Positions 11,891-25,122 of a DNA stretch of 64,000 nucleotides are shown piece after piece (position 1 is the first letter of the stretch; each line of letters starts with the position of its first letter). The translations under genes were made by a program, and so were the position numbers. The notes below the pieces were generated by a model. That model was not told the origin of the DNA and did no database searches. It saw nothing but the letters and a program-made list of their open reading frames with translations. Source of the stretch: Acanthochlamys bracteata (taxonomy: Eukaryota > Streptophyta > Magnoliopsida > Pandanales > Velloziaceae); NCBI GenBank assembly GCA_019914995.1, contig CM034145.1, forward strand, positions 3,346,483-3,410,482, given 5' to 3'.

Positions 11891-13790
11891 TTACACACAG
11901 AAGCTGTTTGTTGGTGGTACTGGTTATAGATGTCTTCAGAGAATTATTGATTAGTCCCAAGGAAGACCTAAATGAAGTTAGTCTTCGGAAAGCAGTGTTT
12001 ATGAGAATATCTAGTGAATTATCGAACCCAACCTTTTTTTATCGTCGATTACAGCTCTTTTGCGGAAAGCTTCGGATATTTTGCTTTTATTACAAGTATT
12101 GCTTGGCTGGAGTTTCTTAAGATTCTTTGAAATAAATATGCATTCTTAGCAGCTGGGTGATTAGTATGTTCAATGTCTTAGACCAATAAGTGCTGCTTGC
12201 CATGAAATCCATGTTTTACGTCCATTATGAAGGTGTTTCACTAGTGCACAAGATGAAGAACCTTAAAACTTTCATGTAATATACAGTGCCTATGCATGTC
12301 CAGCTGAAAGATTTAGAAATACCATTTCTAGATGAACTATAAGAAGTGGCTTAGTTTACGTAAATATTCTTGACCTTTTGTAGATACCTAATACTCTGTG
12401 ATTACACATGATATCTTTACTTGAAGTAGACATTTGACTAACTTATAATGCTGCAGCATTAGCTTCAAAGAAAGGCGAAGGAGAATACTCTTAAGGATTT
12501 TCATAGTTTTCGTAAATAGAACTTGAGCATTAATAAAATGTAGCTTTAGCTAGTCACTAGATATAGAGTAGACCCTGTGAATGTTATTGGCTCAGGTAAA
12601 AGCTCAAGGTTAATTAGCATTCAGTTCTCATTTATTATTGTTTCTAAGATAATTATAGTCCATCCCCAAGATTTTACTCTGGTGAGCTGCCCATGTTTTA
12701 TTTGGATACTACATTTGAGGACCACTAAACCTAATTTTCTCAGCTTCTACTAGGAGCTTTACTTTGACTCATAAACGCTGGTATATGGTATTTTGTAAGG
12801 TCCTTTAAATGTAGAATAAAAGGGGAGAGTCTAGGAGGGGAAGAGGGTGTCGTAAGTATGTGAAATGCTCACTATATTCTGCATTATTGTACAGTATGAT
12901 GGCCTTTCCTGTGAAGGATATTTGCTCTCTTCAAAGCAGCATGACAAACTTTCTGAGGGGACATAACATTTAGATTAGAGGCATGTAGGAATTCGACGAA
13001 AACATTCTAAGGAGTACCCATAAAAGGCACAACGGCCATTTGGGGTACAATTGGGTACCCTGTTTTGTACCATCCTTTTTAAATATCCACTACTTATTCT
13101 CTGTCAACATCACGAGGCATGTATCTCAGTCTTCTGTTAGGCTTTGTTTATTGCTCAACAAATGAAAAAAAAAGAAAGAAAACAACTATAAGAAGAAAAT
13201 TTCTACACCCAATAACCGAGCAGATTAAAAATCAAATTTCTTAACCCATGAAACCCAATTCTAACAAAATGAAAATTAGTATAAGTTAGTACTTTGAAAT
13301 TTACGTAACATTAAACTTGTTATTTTAAAAGAAATGGAAATAGATATTGTAGAATACAATTTTGAGTATTGTTTAACGGTATAATATCTTTCTGACCTGT
13401 TACTATGAGGTAAATGCTTAGTTAAAATTCTCTGGACATCTCTCCTCCAATAAGATTTTCCAATTCCAACACTGTTTGATAGTAGAATGTTATAAAAAAT
13501 TTCGTCTCTCAAAGCGAGTAAAATTCTCGTGCTGAAAGATTCCATATCTTCTATAGTCAAAGAGAGGTTGAGAAAATTGTCTACAGGTGAGGCTTCAACT
13601 TCGATGTTCTTTGTGTTTTTGTTTTTTTTTCTTCATTATTGGTACAATTTTGGTAATACTTTCACGCTTCTTTCTGATTGTTTTGCGCGTATGCATAAGG
13701 TAACAATAGTTATATCACTAGATTCTAGATTGTACAAAGTGGACCAGGATGCACTTTTTTCTTTGTTCTTCAACATTAATGCTTTTTCAG
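11891..13790. other. No feature recognised
   Basis: This is AT-rich unique-looking sequence with no long frame, no repeat termini and no recognisable peptide. Upstream exons of the NRPD2-like pseudogene might be expected at 13400-13790, but I could not match them. Confidence 0.4.
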
Positions 13791-15710
13791 GTTTATGCTA
13801 ACAAGAAAAGTGATAAAGTCAAAAGTGGAACAGCAGAGTTTTTCAGAAAAAAAGTTCTGGGTGATGTTAAATGAGAAATACTCATAGGACGGATACTGGT
13901 GATGGTAAAGTAGAAGATCTGTTGGGTGCATGAAATTGATAGAAGTGATTGTCTTTTTTATTCTGGTGGCTACTTCCTGATCAAAGGAGCAGAGAAGGTG
14001 ACGTCTAGTTGTGTTATAGCATCTGGTTAAAACCTGAGCATGGTTTTTGTTTTATAGTTTGTTGTTGTAATATCATTATGTAGTTTGTTATAGTCGTTCA
14101 TACCCATGCATGACTTTCTTTCTAGTTTGTTTTAGTCATATAGAAACTCGGGTCTCATCTTTTAGAAAGAGATTACCTTCATAGACATAACTATCATAAT
14201 TGTAATAGCATTTTAATGTGGTCAAATGCTGCACATAAGGGTTCTTGTTTCTCTCATTTGTTCTATTTTCTTGCTGCATTGACAACCTGCTAGGCCTATG
14301 TAATTTATTTAGGTCAATATACATTACCAAAAAGTAACTTCAAGAAGAAACACCTTCAGCTTATTTGGATGCAACTAGTTAGACTTTCAGGAGAACTCTA
14401 TTTTTCAACATGAAGTGTTGTAACTCTATTTTTCAACATAAAGTGTTGTAGACTAACAATCTTACTGAAAGCATGTATATTATCACTAATCAAAGAACAA
14501 AAAGCCTGGCTGCATTGTGCTTTCTTGATGTTATGATGGATCTGATAAACTTTAATTGATGCTTTTGTCAGCTTAAGATATGTGGCTGCAGGTTTAGGAT
14601 TTTGCTCTACATAAATTTCATGATGCATATTTCGTTTATTATTATTTATGTTTTTTCTTTTGGGGCCTTTGTTTACTGATATGTACATTTGTATGCCTCG
14701 ATGATAGTCTTCCCATTTGGTATATGGTTCACGAATTGCTAGTTTCAGAAACAATAATTGTTATTCTTTAGATCTTTATTGCTCAGGAGCAAAGGAGCTT
14801 AACAAGACTATGGATAATGACAAACCAGATTGGATGGTACGACCAAGCAGAAACAAACGGGTGTTTGCGAAACTCATTGAAGCTTCTTCAAGCTGAAGGT
14901 CTGCATGGTGGAAAAGGTGGTTATCATGATGTCTTAAATGCCATTCCTTCAAGACTATGACAATAATTTGTCAATATAATTTTAGCAACTAAAAAAGCTG
15001 CTGCAAGGATTGCTGTTATTTCCATGAGCATGAAAATGCAATAATATTGTCAGAGAGTTGATTTGAAGTACTAAGTTTCCTCCAAGTGAATCTTTTGAGG
15101 AAAGTATCACGACATATATGTTTCCTGGCATTGTTGGCACTAAAGAAAAACGACTGTTTCTTTGTTATATGATCAAGTGGCTGTTGCTTTAATTCTTTGT
15201 TATATTTGGGACTAACTCTTGACTAACCGTGTTCATCGTAATCCACAAGGGCTTAAGAGAGGATAGGAATGTTTCTTTGGTAAATGACGTGAATGGTGTT
15301 ATAGTGTTGGACTCTGGGACACTACAGAGGAGTCTGCACTCTTTGAGCCCTCATGCATCAGTCTGAGTTTGTTTGCACAAGTTTCTTATTTCTTTTGGTG
15401 TCTCTTGACTCTTGGCATTCCCTCAAAATTTGATGGTGGTAAACATTTATCTTCGTAATTACTCCATAAGATTTAACCGTAGAGCCTGCCCCCAAAACTT
15501 TAGTATCATCTACTTATATGCAGGCAGAGATCAAACAGGGCAAGCATCAAAGAAAAAATCAGAATACTATCAGATGCTGGTTGAATATTGAGGCTGCTGT
15601 TAATAGTTAGCAACTTCTAATGGAGCAAAAGCTGTTTCAACAGACAGACAAGATGCAAGCTTGTGCATATAATCACTGCAAACTTCATCTTTTTTTCTTA
15701 TTCAGGTGGG
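13791..15710 (+). pseudogene. NRPD2/NRPE2-like pseudogene (second-largest subunit of RNA polymerase IV/V), fragment
   Basis: NRPD2/NRPE2 is the shared second subunit of plant nuclear Pol IV and Pol V, which act in siRNA production and RNA-directed DNA methylation. Exon 13791-13997 follows 'gctttttcag' and is in frame for 69 codons. It reads VYANKKSDKV..., EILIGR and WVHEIDRSD, ends SGGYFLIKGAEK, and is followed by GTGACG as donor. Its only breaks are TGA at 13872-13874, in a position usually Arg (CGA to TGA fits CpG decay), and TAG at 13911-13913. After an intron of about 775 bp, 14772-14930 follows 'ttctttag' and reads IFIAQEQRSLTRLWIM, then, shifted one frame, KPDWMVRPSRNKRVFAKLIE, then AEGLHGGK. 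About 15028-15193 gives VRELI(stop)STKFPPSESFEE and ends LFLCYMIKWLL. From 15524 the frames give EIKQG and, shifted, RILSDAG(stop)ILRLLLIV. Near 15665-15706 there is NHCKLHLFF. The order agrees with the family. Intron retention rules out a processed copy. Both protein ends are missing. Confidence 0.8.
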
Positions 15711-17030
15711 TTTAGTTAGTCATTTCTTGTTTTATGTTCTTTTGATTTTGGCTATCTTTGCTGGTTGTATTGCCTATTGTTATTTGTTGATGGAAAACCT
15801 ATTGTTGTAACCACCTACCAAATACTTTTGGAGAAATTAGAGGCTAAATTAGCTGGCTTTCTCTAATGTTATATTGCTCTTTGGGGAATTGATCATGACA
15901 CTGATGTGGAGAAAGGCTTTATTTGTCAAAAAATAAAGTAACTTTGTCTTCTGTTTATGGGAAAGATTTTCTCCGTGTTTCATTCTTGCGAAGAATGTAG
16001 ATGCTTTCATTGTAATTCTTCTTCCATCAGGTTGATATTCAGTGACCTCAAGAACTTTTGAGATGAAGTATTTCCTTTGATTCTCAAGAACTTTGTTGAT
16101 GTTTCTGCATTCCCGCTGTTGTTTCCTCTTTTTTCATTTTATTTGGTAGGTCATCTTTTGGTTTGAGTGATACAGCAATATATCCCAAAGTTTTACATTT
16201 AGTTATTTCTCTATGCAAAGAATAACTCTCTCTCTCTCTCTATCTGTTTGCTGTATGCTTACCTGTTCCTGTAAATGTTCCAGGGCTGATCTTCTTTTTC
16301 TTTATTCCTTTCCATTTCAGGAAAAAAGAAACAGCTGTTTCAGGGTAAATGTTCTCTTCATTGAAGGACAACCATCCAACTTTTTTTTGCCTTGTCAATT
16401 GAGTTGCATGGTTCTCTAGATCCTTTTATTTGTGCTTAATTTTCTTAGTTTGCGTGCATGCTAATTATATTTTTAACATCCATTATCTTTGGAAATGGAG
16501 TTAATGGTGTCAATTTCTTGAAAAGCAGTTGAAGCAATTCATGGTTGTCTTCGAGATTTGTAGTTCTTCCATTAGATTTCTTTACAGGAATTTGTTCGAT
16601 TAGTTTGGTTTTTGGATTTAATTGGTGTTTTGCTTGCTTTTAAGGTTTGACCAGGTTCTCTAGACATAAGTTTTAAGGTTTTGAAAGAATGCTCACGTTA
16701 CTACATTGGGAAGTCTTGATCAATATAGTCATATTCGTTTATACATTGCATTTAATTTGGTATATTGTTCAGGAAAGTCATAGCAAACTTATAAAATTGA
16801 TATGTTCTTTGAGTTTCATAGATATTCAAAGGGCATATCGATAGCTATTGGAACTAAGTCCTCCTTCACTTATTATGCATTTTAAAGCATTTTCAGATGT
16901 CTGGTTATTTTAGATTCTCATCTATAATGAAAGCATAAGTCCTTCACCCAAGTCCTGTGCAATGCAATAACTTGAAGTTGTGATGACGCCATCCTTGCAA
17001 GAGAAACTATGTATTACCTGGCACTTATTA
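15711..17030. other. No certain feature; possible decayed 3' part of the NRPD2-like locus
   Basis: No peptide match could be made after 15710, although this is where later exons would lie. The stretch is T-rich with a short (ct)n run near 16229-16243. No repeat termini are seen. Confidence 0.35.
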
Positions 17031-18109
17031 AGTCCAAATTGTTGGAATATATATAATATTTTTTTAAAAAATACTAAAAATTAAAAAGGATGAGGTTAAT
17101 TTGTTTTGAGATTTTTCAAACTTATGATTTGCATTTTCTTCATAATAAGTAATAATATGGAATGCTCTGTTTAATATTTTAAATTTTTTGAAATTATGAA
17201 CAAATTGTGCATTTTTAAATATTTTCTTTATAAAAAAATAATTAATCGAAATTAATAAATAAATTTAAGTACAAAATTCTTTCTGAAAATATAACACTAT
17301 TGGAGAGAATTAAACTGAAAAGAGCTGCACATAGAATATTTCTCAGATGTCGAAAAAATAAAAAATATGTAAGAGTCATAAGTGAGGATTTTATAGGTGA
17401 AGAAAAGACAATTTGTTTATATCTCTACTGATAGCTTAGATTTTTACTGTGACCATTTTGTAATTGGTTTCCTAATAATTGTTTAACTAATGTTTTTGGG
17501 GAATACAAATGCCATCTTTTCAAGATAAACTTTCCATTTTTTACCTCTCACACTTAATAATAATATAGACTGAAGCGCATTGTTGGAATAGGTTCATGGA
17601 CAGCAGGCCTGAGGGATGAATAATTAAATTCAATGAAATATTTTGTTACCTAGACTGATTAAAAATTATGTTAAGAGTGTGGGAATGTCTTGGACCTTCT
17701 GACATTGTGTTTCAAAAACAGTCATTCTAATTTTTTATTTTATATATTTAAATAATTTTATATAATTAATATTTTAAAAACTAATTTAAAATTTTAAAAA
17801 ATTTTTTAAATATTTTTTATTTGAAAAAATTTTATTTTTTCAAGCACTACAAATATAAATATCTTTATTGAAATGCGATAGAGTATATAAAGTTTTTAAT
17901 CTTTTTGTCAGGACATTTTTAAGAATTAGCAAAATTTGATGTAAATTATTTTCAAGATACTGTAAAAACAACTTTATATTTATAGTAGAGATTATCAAGA
18001 ACATAAGAAACCGTAGTTCAAATCATTGGTATATCAGAATTGAAATTAGTTTGAGAAACAAATCCATTCTTATTATTTCAGCCCATCACAAGCTCGTAAG
18101 CTTCGCATT
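17031..18109. other. Very AT-rich stretch, possible MITE remnants
   Basis: Two segments (about 17045-17300 and 17710-17860) are dominated by runs such as 'aaaattttaaaaaatttttt'. They resemble the AT-rich MITE-like elements at 18110, 35816 and 39379 in composition, but their ends cannot be aligned by eye. Confidence 0.3.
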
Positions 18110-18363
18110 CTCTTGCTTTTGTCGAGAACATTTGAAAATATTTTTAAAATAAAATTTTTTAAAATAGAAAATATTTTTATTTTTTTGAAAAACGAGATTT
18201 AATTTTTTTGCTTCAAAAAAATAATAAAAATTTTTAATAAAAAATTTTATTATGTAAAATTTTTTTATATTCTTTAAATTTTTAAATATTTATAAAATAT
18301 TTATTGAAAAATATAAAATTATAAATTAAAAATTACTTTTTTGATAAAGTAAGTCAAACAGCC
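18110..18363 (-). mobile_element. AT-rich MITE-like element, copy 1
   Basis: Read on the minus strand it begins ggctgtttgacttactttat and continues through 'atatttttcaataaatattttat' and 'tttaaaaatttaaagaatat'. The same order of blocks occurs on the plus strand at 35816 and 39379. The near-terminal string (g)tttg(g/a)c is the sort of end seen in many plant non-autonomous DNA transposons. No coding capacity. The second terminus and target duplication are not clear. Confidence 0.55.
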
Positions 18364-19480
18364 ATTAGTTGACTTAAATCAGCTTTCAACGATCAATAAA
18401 TTGTGTAGTGTTATCTCTGTTATTACCACTGTAATGATTTGTAGAATAGAATGCCCACAATCAATGACATAATTCTTCCTCTTAGTTATTCTGAATCCTA
18501 AGTGGCAACCGAAGTTTTTTTAATTTTGAAGTTTGAGTTCTCACTTTCATTAATCTCCCAGCTACTTATACCTGCTTTATATCGTTGAAGAAGTACCAAA
18601 ATCTAGGAGCAAAATATTGAAGAATTACCTAGAATACTGCTAAACATTTGCATCGAAATGCAGCCAAAATAAAATAAATTAAAATCTTATGTGCACTTTC
18701 GTTTGTTTGTTCTCTTTGGTATTTGAAGCAGGTCTACCGTATATCTAAGTAATCCACTAAGAAACCATATCAAGGTCTAACCGTAAGGGCAGGATTGCAG
18801 CTAAGTTCTGAACCTACTAATTTCCGAATGCCTTAAATCTGTTTCTGTTTGGCAGGAAGCTTTATTCTGTAGCAATTCCTGTAAATTGAAGTCATTCTTT
18901 GTTGGTCTAACTAAAATCATTTTCCTATTAACTCTCTCCGTCCATTGTGATCGGTGTTCTAATGTGTACAAAGTGCTTGCTAGAGCTGGATTATGAAAAA
19001 TTATTCATATTACCATCATTGGAATGATTTTTAAGAAATAATAATTAAAACTATGATAATTTCTTACTACAAGGATCTTGTTTCAGAGGTTTGGTTACTC
19101 AATAGGCACTCAAGGATCCATCTACTATGGTATGAAAGTATATTTGCAGTTTGCGCTATAGCAAACTGGGCTTTCAGAAGATTAGCATTCAGGTGAAATG
19201 CCAAGCATTTATAATTTCAGGTTAATATGCTAAAAAGAAAATTTATTTGCCAATTGTGGTCAGAGGATGTTGTACGAGGGTTTGCTATTTGGCCATGTGT
19301 TGCATACCATGGCCGAAGATCAATCTTAATGGCAGAGTGAACATGCTTCTGCATTATTTTACCTGTCTTCCTATTTGCTTTTATCTTATTGACGTCCAAT
19401 TTTATTCATATTCCTATCTCTCTCTTTTACTTATGTCATGAGGTTGGCGATGAGTTTTCTACTGAAAGTGCTTTCTTCAA
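18364..19480. other. No feature recognised
   Basis: Unique-looking sequence with short frames only. No splice-linked peptides or repeat ends could be supported. Confidence 0.4.
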
Positions 19481-21259
19481 CTTTGGCGAGCTGAGACAAC
19501 CCACATTTTATTAAGCCTTATCTAAAAGAAAGGTAATACGGGCATCAAGGTTCTCACTTAATGAATACAACTTTGAGCACAAAAATTCAATAGTACAGTA
19601 ACCCTATCGGAAAAGAAGAACACAACTATAAGCTTCTCAGCCAGATTACAAAAGCAGTGCAAGTTCTGGCCGAACGAGCAAGCCTGCAACGCTAGCTAGA
19701 TCTCAAAACATCTAATTGCCATATTTAGCAAGGTTAAGATACTCGCGAGAGAAATTCTCAATAATCCAACTGACGAAGACACTTCCTTGAAAACTTTAAT
19801 TCTATAAAACTCAAGAACTAAGTTATTGAAGCAATAAAATTAGGTGACCATTTTAGTGCTAAAGAAACCCTAAGACGATGTAGCTGACCTCCTTGGATAC
19901 AAGGTAGAAGATTGGAATCGCCTAGCCGAAATAAATCTTTTTAGAAGAAATTATCACCTTCAAGTTTGAAACACAACACAAGAGAAGCAAATTTCTAGTT
20001 GTTGGCGGCAACAGTAAAATGATTGCCAAAACCATTAGAACACTTTAAAATGCCTAAGCAAGTGTAAGAAGACAGACATTACCTTCATTAACAAGCAAAT
20101 CATATATCGCTAAACAAAACCATCCTAAGAACTAGATAAAATAGCCTCAACTTAAAATTTTCCTACTCCCAATTCTGAGACGATTCTAATAGAATTCTCG
20201 ATAGCAAGCAATAAAACCTTAATAACATTAATCCACACATCACTCTCTTAAGAATAGATGAAATCTATTGAAAACAAAACCGAGTTTAACACAAGTTAGA
20301 CAGCCTTAAGCATTAAGAAAATGCATACACTTAAAATTTAGATGATGTCTAACAAAAGCAAAAAGCCCACACTACCAGTGAGTCCTATAATACGATTATG
20401 GTTGACTTAAGCTCGACAGAGCATTAGCCCAACAACATCCGCTAGTCAAAAATTGTAAATACTTAAACGGGGCTCTTAAAGCTGAAGAGAGCTATAAGAG
20501 GAACTCTATTAGCTAAAGACAATCAAGCCTTAATAAGTCCCTACATGCAAATTTAAAATAAGAAACCAGTTACTAATAATAATAGTAACTGTTGCAAAGT
20601 GTTGGAGGCTAACACGGCAACCTCAAGAAATAGCTACCGTTACTAAATACCTCCTAGCAACATTAAAGTCTATCAATGACAATACATATCGCATACATAA
20701 AGAAATTCAAGATAATACAAACACTAGTTAGAAAACTTGCTATCAATTTAGCAAGCTACTAGGCTTGTGAGGTATCAAGGGTGAAATAAACCAAACCATC
20801 AAAGATACTTTTACTTAAACAGCAAATGCATAAATATATAATAGCATAATACGCCTCGACAAGCTTAAAGCACTAGTATTTGATATACATAAACTTGACA
20901 CTATAAAACGATATTGATAAAGCAACATCCAAAACAAATACTAAAATGCTAGTCTTAGCACAACAAAAAGCTCATTATTTGTGAGAAAGTAGGGACAACA
21001 ATATCCATAATAATTAATCAAACAAAGCATCAATCAACCAAATAAATCTTAGTGTTAGATTTGCATGAAAGAAAACAAGCTGAGACCAAATCTTTGGAAT
21101 TTGAATAACTACCGCATCTTCAACATAGACAGTCCATAGTAGCGCACGCTTCTTGTGGCCACCGCGAACCTAATGAGAGCTCAAACGATATTGCGTTACA
21201 TTAGAATGGTACACCAAGTACAATCATCCTATGCTATGTAACCTCTTAAGACAAACCAC
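19481..21259 (-). mobile_element. Non-coding internal region of a Ty3/gypsy-like element
   Basis: On the minus strand this lies directly after the primer-binding site at 21260-21271 and so is the element's leader/internal part. No gag, protease, reverse transcriptase or integrase peptide is visible in 1.8 kb, so the element is either truncated or a large non-autonomous derivative. The left limit is approximate and no second LTR is seen to the left. Confidence 0.45.
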
Positions 21260-21271
21260 GCTCTAATACCA
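21260..21271 (-). promoter_or_regulatory. Primer-binding site (tRNA-Met type) of the gypsy-like element
   Basis: The minus strand reads TGGTATTAGAGC, one base from the usual plant tRNA-iMet primer site TGGTATCAGAGC. It lies four bases after the LTR end (...GGTTGTGATA), which fixes the orientation of the element as minus and 21276 as the LTR edge. Confidence 0.8.
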
Positions 21272-21275
21272 CTTT

Positions 21276-23338
21276 TATCACAACCGACATGGGCCATGAT
21301 CGGCACTACACTAAACTAAACCAAATGGAACCCAAGCTCGGCCTATCCTAGTAAACCTAACACAAAATCGATTCAAAACAGCACAATCTAAATTTTTAGA
21401 AAATTCGACTGAACTTCCTTTGATAGAAGAAGCTAACAATGTCAAAAGATTAAGGATAATATAAAAAAAATAATACCAGAAAGTGATACAAATACAACTT
21501 ATCCAAATCATACAATAGTTAACCGTTATGATAAAATTATAAACAAAAACAAACAGTTAAATACATGACAGGCTATCCAAAACCAACACCTATAAAATTT
21601 ACATGTCACTCGAATGTTACAAAGCCAACTAAACAATAAACAAGAACGCTTAAACATACCACCATTACATCTCTTCGAAGGTTCGCTAACTCTAACTCAG
21701 CCCTACAATAACCGGGAGGGGAGGTTGTAAAGAAGAAAAAGGCTGAGCCTAGTTTTAGTGAGGTGAAAAATTAGGAATGTAAAATTTAAAGTTTCTAATT
21801 CATTACCCTATCATTATTTTACTATTTTTCTATATGAAGTAAATGCAACTATATAAGGATTTGAGCTTACTAAGTCTTAAGTTGTCCTATACCAACTCAA
21901 TCCCTAGTAAGAGGGAAATACAATAACTTGAGATGCACACACAACACACCAATTCTTATGAAGTTATTATACTACCCACATTTTCAACCTTTACTCGTTT
22001 CATATTTATACACAAAATTAGATATGCTTACTACGATAGGAGTAGTTTACATTTGCATGTACCAAATATATATACCCCTAAGCACTTAGATGATTACATG
22101 CACATTTTATACAAGTTCGCACTGATATCAGAAATGTCTTACCTCTGCATATGCCATTCATCCATCCGTATACTATCAATGTGTCCATATACATATTTTT
22201 GTTGCAATATATGCAACCTTCTTCTCTATATCATCAACTCACATATAAGTATATAACATTATCATGGAGTCAGAATCACATAACATGAGTGAGATTACAT
22301 CTCCAACTCGTAAGACTCCTTAGTCCACATGCGTATATGTAAAGGTCAACACACATACGTATTATATAAACATGCATCTATATATGTGCAAATAATGCTT
22401 CTGGTAATTAAAGTCATACATCACTGTAGGTCGAGCGAGACTGTGTCTCCAACTCGCATCACAGCTATCTACCTGTGCACATCTATGCATGCATAAAAGC
22501 TATACCATCAATATGCTATTCTGTAATGCCATAATTATAAGCACAAACTTGTATTACAATATCTATCAACATACTTAATAACCAAAGCCAATTAGTCTGA
22601 GATATGCTAGCACACCCTTATTGCTTATTATCATGACTCTCATGAAGGACTGTGTTGTACACATATACACATACCACACATCTAAGAGTTTGACAAGCAT
22701 AGGACATCATATTATTTAATTTTCTATAATCTGGCATGTTATCATGCATAAGCAGAAATTAGAAATAATACAGTAACCTACTTATTCTAGCATGCTTTTA
22801 CATATACTTAAACATGATTCATACATGAGCATGCCATCATACATGCACTATAGCATGAAGGATCAATCGTAATGCACAGATATTGTCGTAGCACAATAAC
22901 GATAAACTTTTCGAATTTTCAATCCTAAATCACCTATGGTAAAAGGATCAATCAGTGGCTCAAAAGCAAGCTTAAAAGACATAAAAGAGCATCCAAACTT
23001 ACCTAGACCGTAGGGCCCGTCGGCTCGCCTGATTCTGACGAATTAGGGTTTTGGCTGGAGATGGATTTCAAGAGGCAAGAAGATGCAGCAGCACTGACCG
23101 AAGTCAACAACAAAGACATAAAGGCTGAAAGTCGATGTAGTGGCTAGAATTGCCCATTTGGTAGTAAGCGCCGACGATCAAGCAATCACTCGCCGGAGGC
23201 GGAATTAATTGAAATTGAGCGAGGGGAAAGCTATAACAGGTCAAGGAGAAGGTTCCTAATAAGTCATCGCCGATGAACGGGTTAGTAAGCTCACCCGAGC
23301 AACGTCGACAGGGTGGAGGAGGGTACGAAGAAGGAGGG
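21276..23338 (-). mobile_element. 5' LTR of the gypsy-like element, part 1 (interrupted)
   Basis: On the minus strand the LTR ends at 21276 next to the primer site. Family signatures shared with the LTRs at 23339 and 27143 include the 'tactaagt...ctagtaag' palindrome-like segment (about 21868-21911), the 'gagttggagac.cagtctcgctc' type block (about 22430-22460 and again near 22285-22315) and a CG-rich 'ggcgagccgacgggcc' block (about 23014-23033). The LTR is interrupted at 23338 by a plus-strand LTR of the same family and resumes after 26078. Confidence 0.7.
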
Positions 23339-24873
23339 TGTAATATCTAGACTTACTAGAGGGACAAGCTAAGTCATTTTTTGAAGTAAAGGCCCTAATA
23401 TGTAATATTTTCCTCTTATCCCTTCATCTTATTTTCATTTTTTTCTATTTTCTTCCTTACTTCTTCCCCGACGGCCCCCCTTGTTTTCCTTGCCTGCACT
23501 GCTTTTCTCTCTCCGACGCCAATTTTGCTTCTTCCTCATTCCAACGTTCTTCTCCTCACCATTATCTTATCTTTGTTACCTCAATTTTGCCGAATTTAGG
23601 TTGATCATTACCGAGCAAAAACCTAACTTCACCAGAGCTTTTCCCCGACAATTTGACTGCACTGAGCTACAAGAAACAGTCTCCTTGTCTTGCTAATACC
23701 TTCCCTTCTATCAATTGGGTGAAAATTTTCCTCCGGCCGGGACGAGTTAGTTCAACGCGTTGACATTGTTTTAGACAATTTCACCATTGGAGTTTATTTC
23801 TTGCTTCGTTGTCACCATTGTTGAGTTCTACTATTATTGATGGTCCTTTTTTGTTGTCTAAATTTCACCTCTGGCCGGAACCCTAGCTCTAGCCGAAATT
23901 CGGCGAGCCGGTAGGCTCCACGGCCGAGGTAAGCCATATACATTTTTGTGACTGTCTTGAACTCTCGAACGTGTTATTGGGCTAGTCTTGACTCAATTTG
24001 TTTTAGGTATCCTTCGATAGTAAATCGACAAGTTTGCCTTTAGAACGGGAAACCTATTTTAACTCCAATCGTCTCGTTTAGCTAGTGAGTTCTTGAATTT
24101 GCTAATTCTAGTATTAATTGTACAATGATTAGAAATGGGTGAGAGGTTGGATGGATGAAAACTAGAATGGTTATGTTGTGTGGCGATTGTGGTAAACTGA
24201 ATTTAGGCTTGAACTTGATTATGCCTTCTATTGTAGGTGCTGAGTTTAATTCTGTTTAGCATAAATAAATATTGAATGTATCCTTAAGGTTGCACAAGTG
24301 ATTTGGGGCTAAGTAGTGCGGCTTAGAGTTGAACTAGTGACATGAGTAATTCATGGACTTCAAGTGAGGGTTACCATGTCTTTTTTTAGTGATATCGTTA
24401 GGCATTTCAGCACAAGTAACATCCACTTGAAACCTCAGCATACCTTAACACTTTCTATGTATTGATTAAATTGTCCCTCATGCTATATTGTGAAGCATTC
24501 TTGTATAGATCCAGAATGGACTAACCTAGAAGGTATGTCGCATTTAATATAGTTCTTTAAAGAATCAATAGTATGAACTACTAGGCATGTTGTAGAGTTC
24601 TTGTATGTAATGTATAATTCAGTTGTAGATCATCCTTATATAACATCATATTTATAATTATAATAGCATGTTAATATTTCATAAACCTAGTGGCGTGATT
24701 GTAGAATATGTTTGACATGCACATTACTATTTACATTTCAAACATGTGAAGTATGTTTATTATGTGAAAGCCTATTACATTGCATCTACTTGTTAAGAAT
24801 TGCATTGGTACCGAACAATGTAGATCCTGACAAGTATTGTATTAACCTATATTATGATGCTTGCATGTACGTT

Positions 24874-25090
24874 GGGTCCCAAGACGTATTGGGCAGCGAA
24901 ATATATAGATAGCCGGTAGATCCTTAGAATATACTGGGCATCGAGTTATGAGATGTGGATTACCGATGAATTTCAGAACATACTAAGCACCGATATATAT
25001 ATAGTCGATGGGTCCTAAAATATATTAGGCATCAAGCTACGAGATATAGATAGTAGGTGAGTTTCAGAGCATACTGGGCACCGAGCTTAT
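24874..25090 (+). repeat. Internal minisatellite of the nested LTR, five ~42-50-bp units
   Basis: Units start at 'gggtccc' (24874), 'agatcct', 'gaatttc', 'gggtcct' and 'gagtttc'. Each carries a core like 'a.catactgggcaccga' followed by 'tatagatag..ggt'. Units 2 and 4 resemble each other in length and tail, as do 3 and 5, suggesting a two-unit higher order. Confidence 0.75.
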
Positions 25091-25099
25091 TTGACTCTA

Positions 25100-25122
25100 A
25101 TATATATATATATATATATATA
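25100..25122. repeat. (TA)n microsatellite
   Basis: Uninterrupted ta dinucleotide run just after the minisatellite in the nested LTR. Confidence 0.9.

Noticed and set aside
13276-13560. 94-codon minus-strand frame opposite the NRPD2-like locus
   Set aside because: No match or domain seen. It lies in unassigned AT-rich sequence and overlaps a plus-strand frame of similar quality.
14398-14754. 118-codon minus-strand frame
   Set aside because: It lies in the intron between the first two recognised NRPD2-like exons, contains a short direct repeat at its start, and has no recognisable domain.
23481-23696. 71-codon plus frame rich in Phe, Leu and Ser
   Set aside because: It lies in the pyrimidine-rich promoter-proximal part of the nested LTR. 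The hydrophobic look comes from CT-rich composition.
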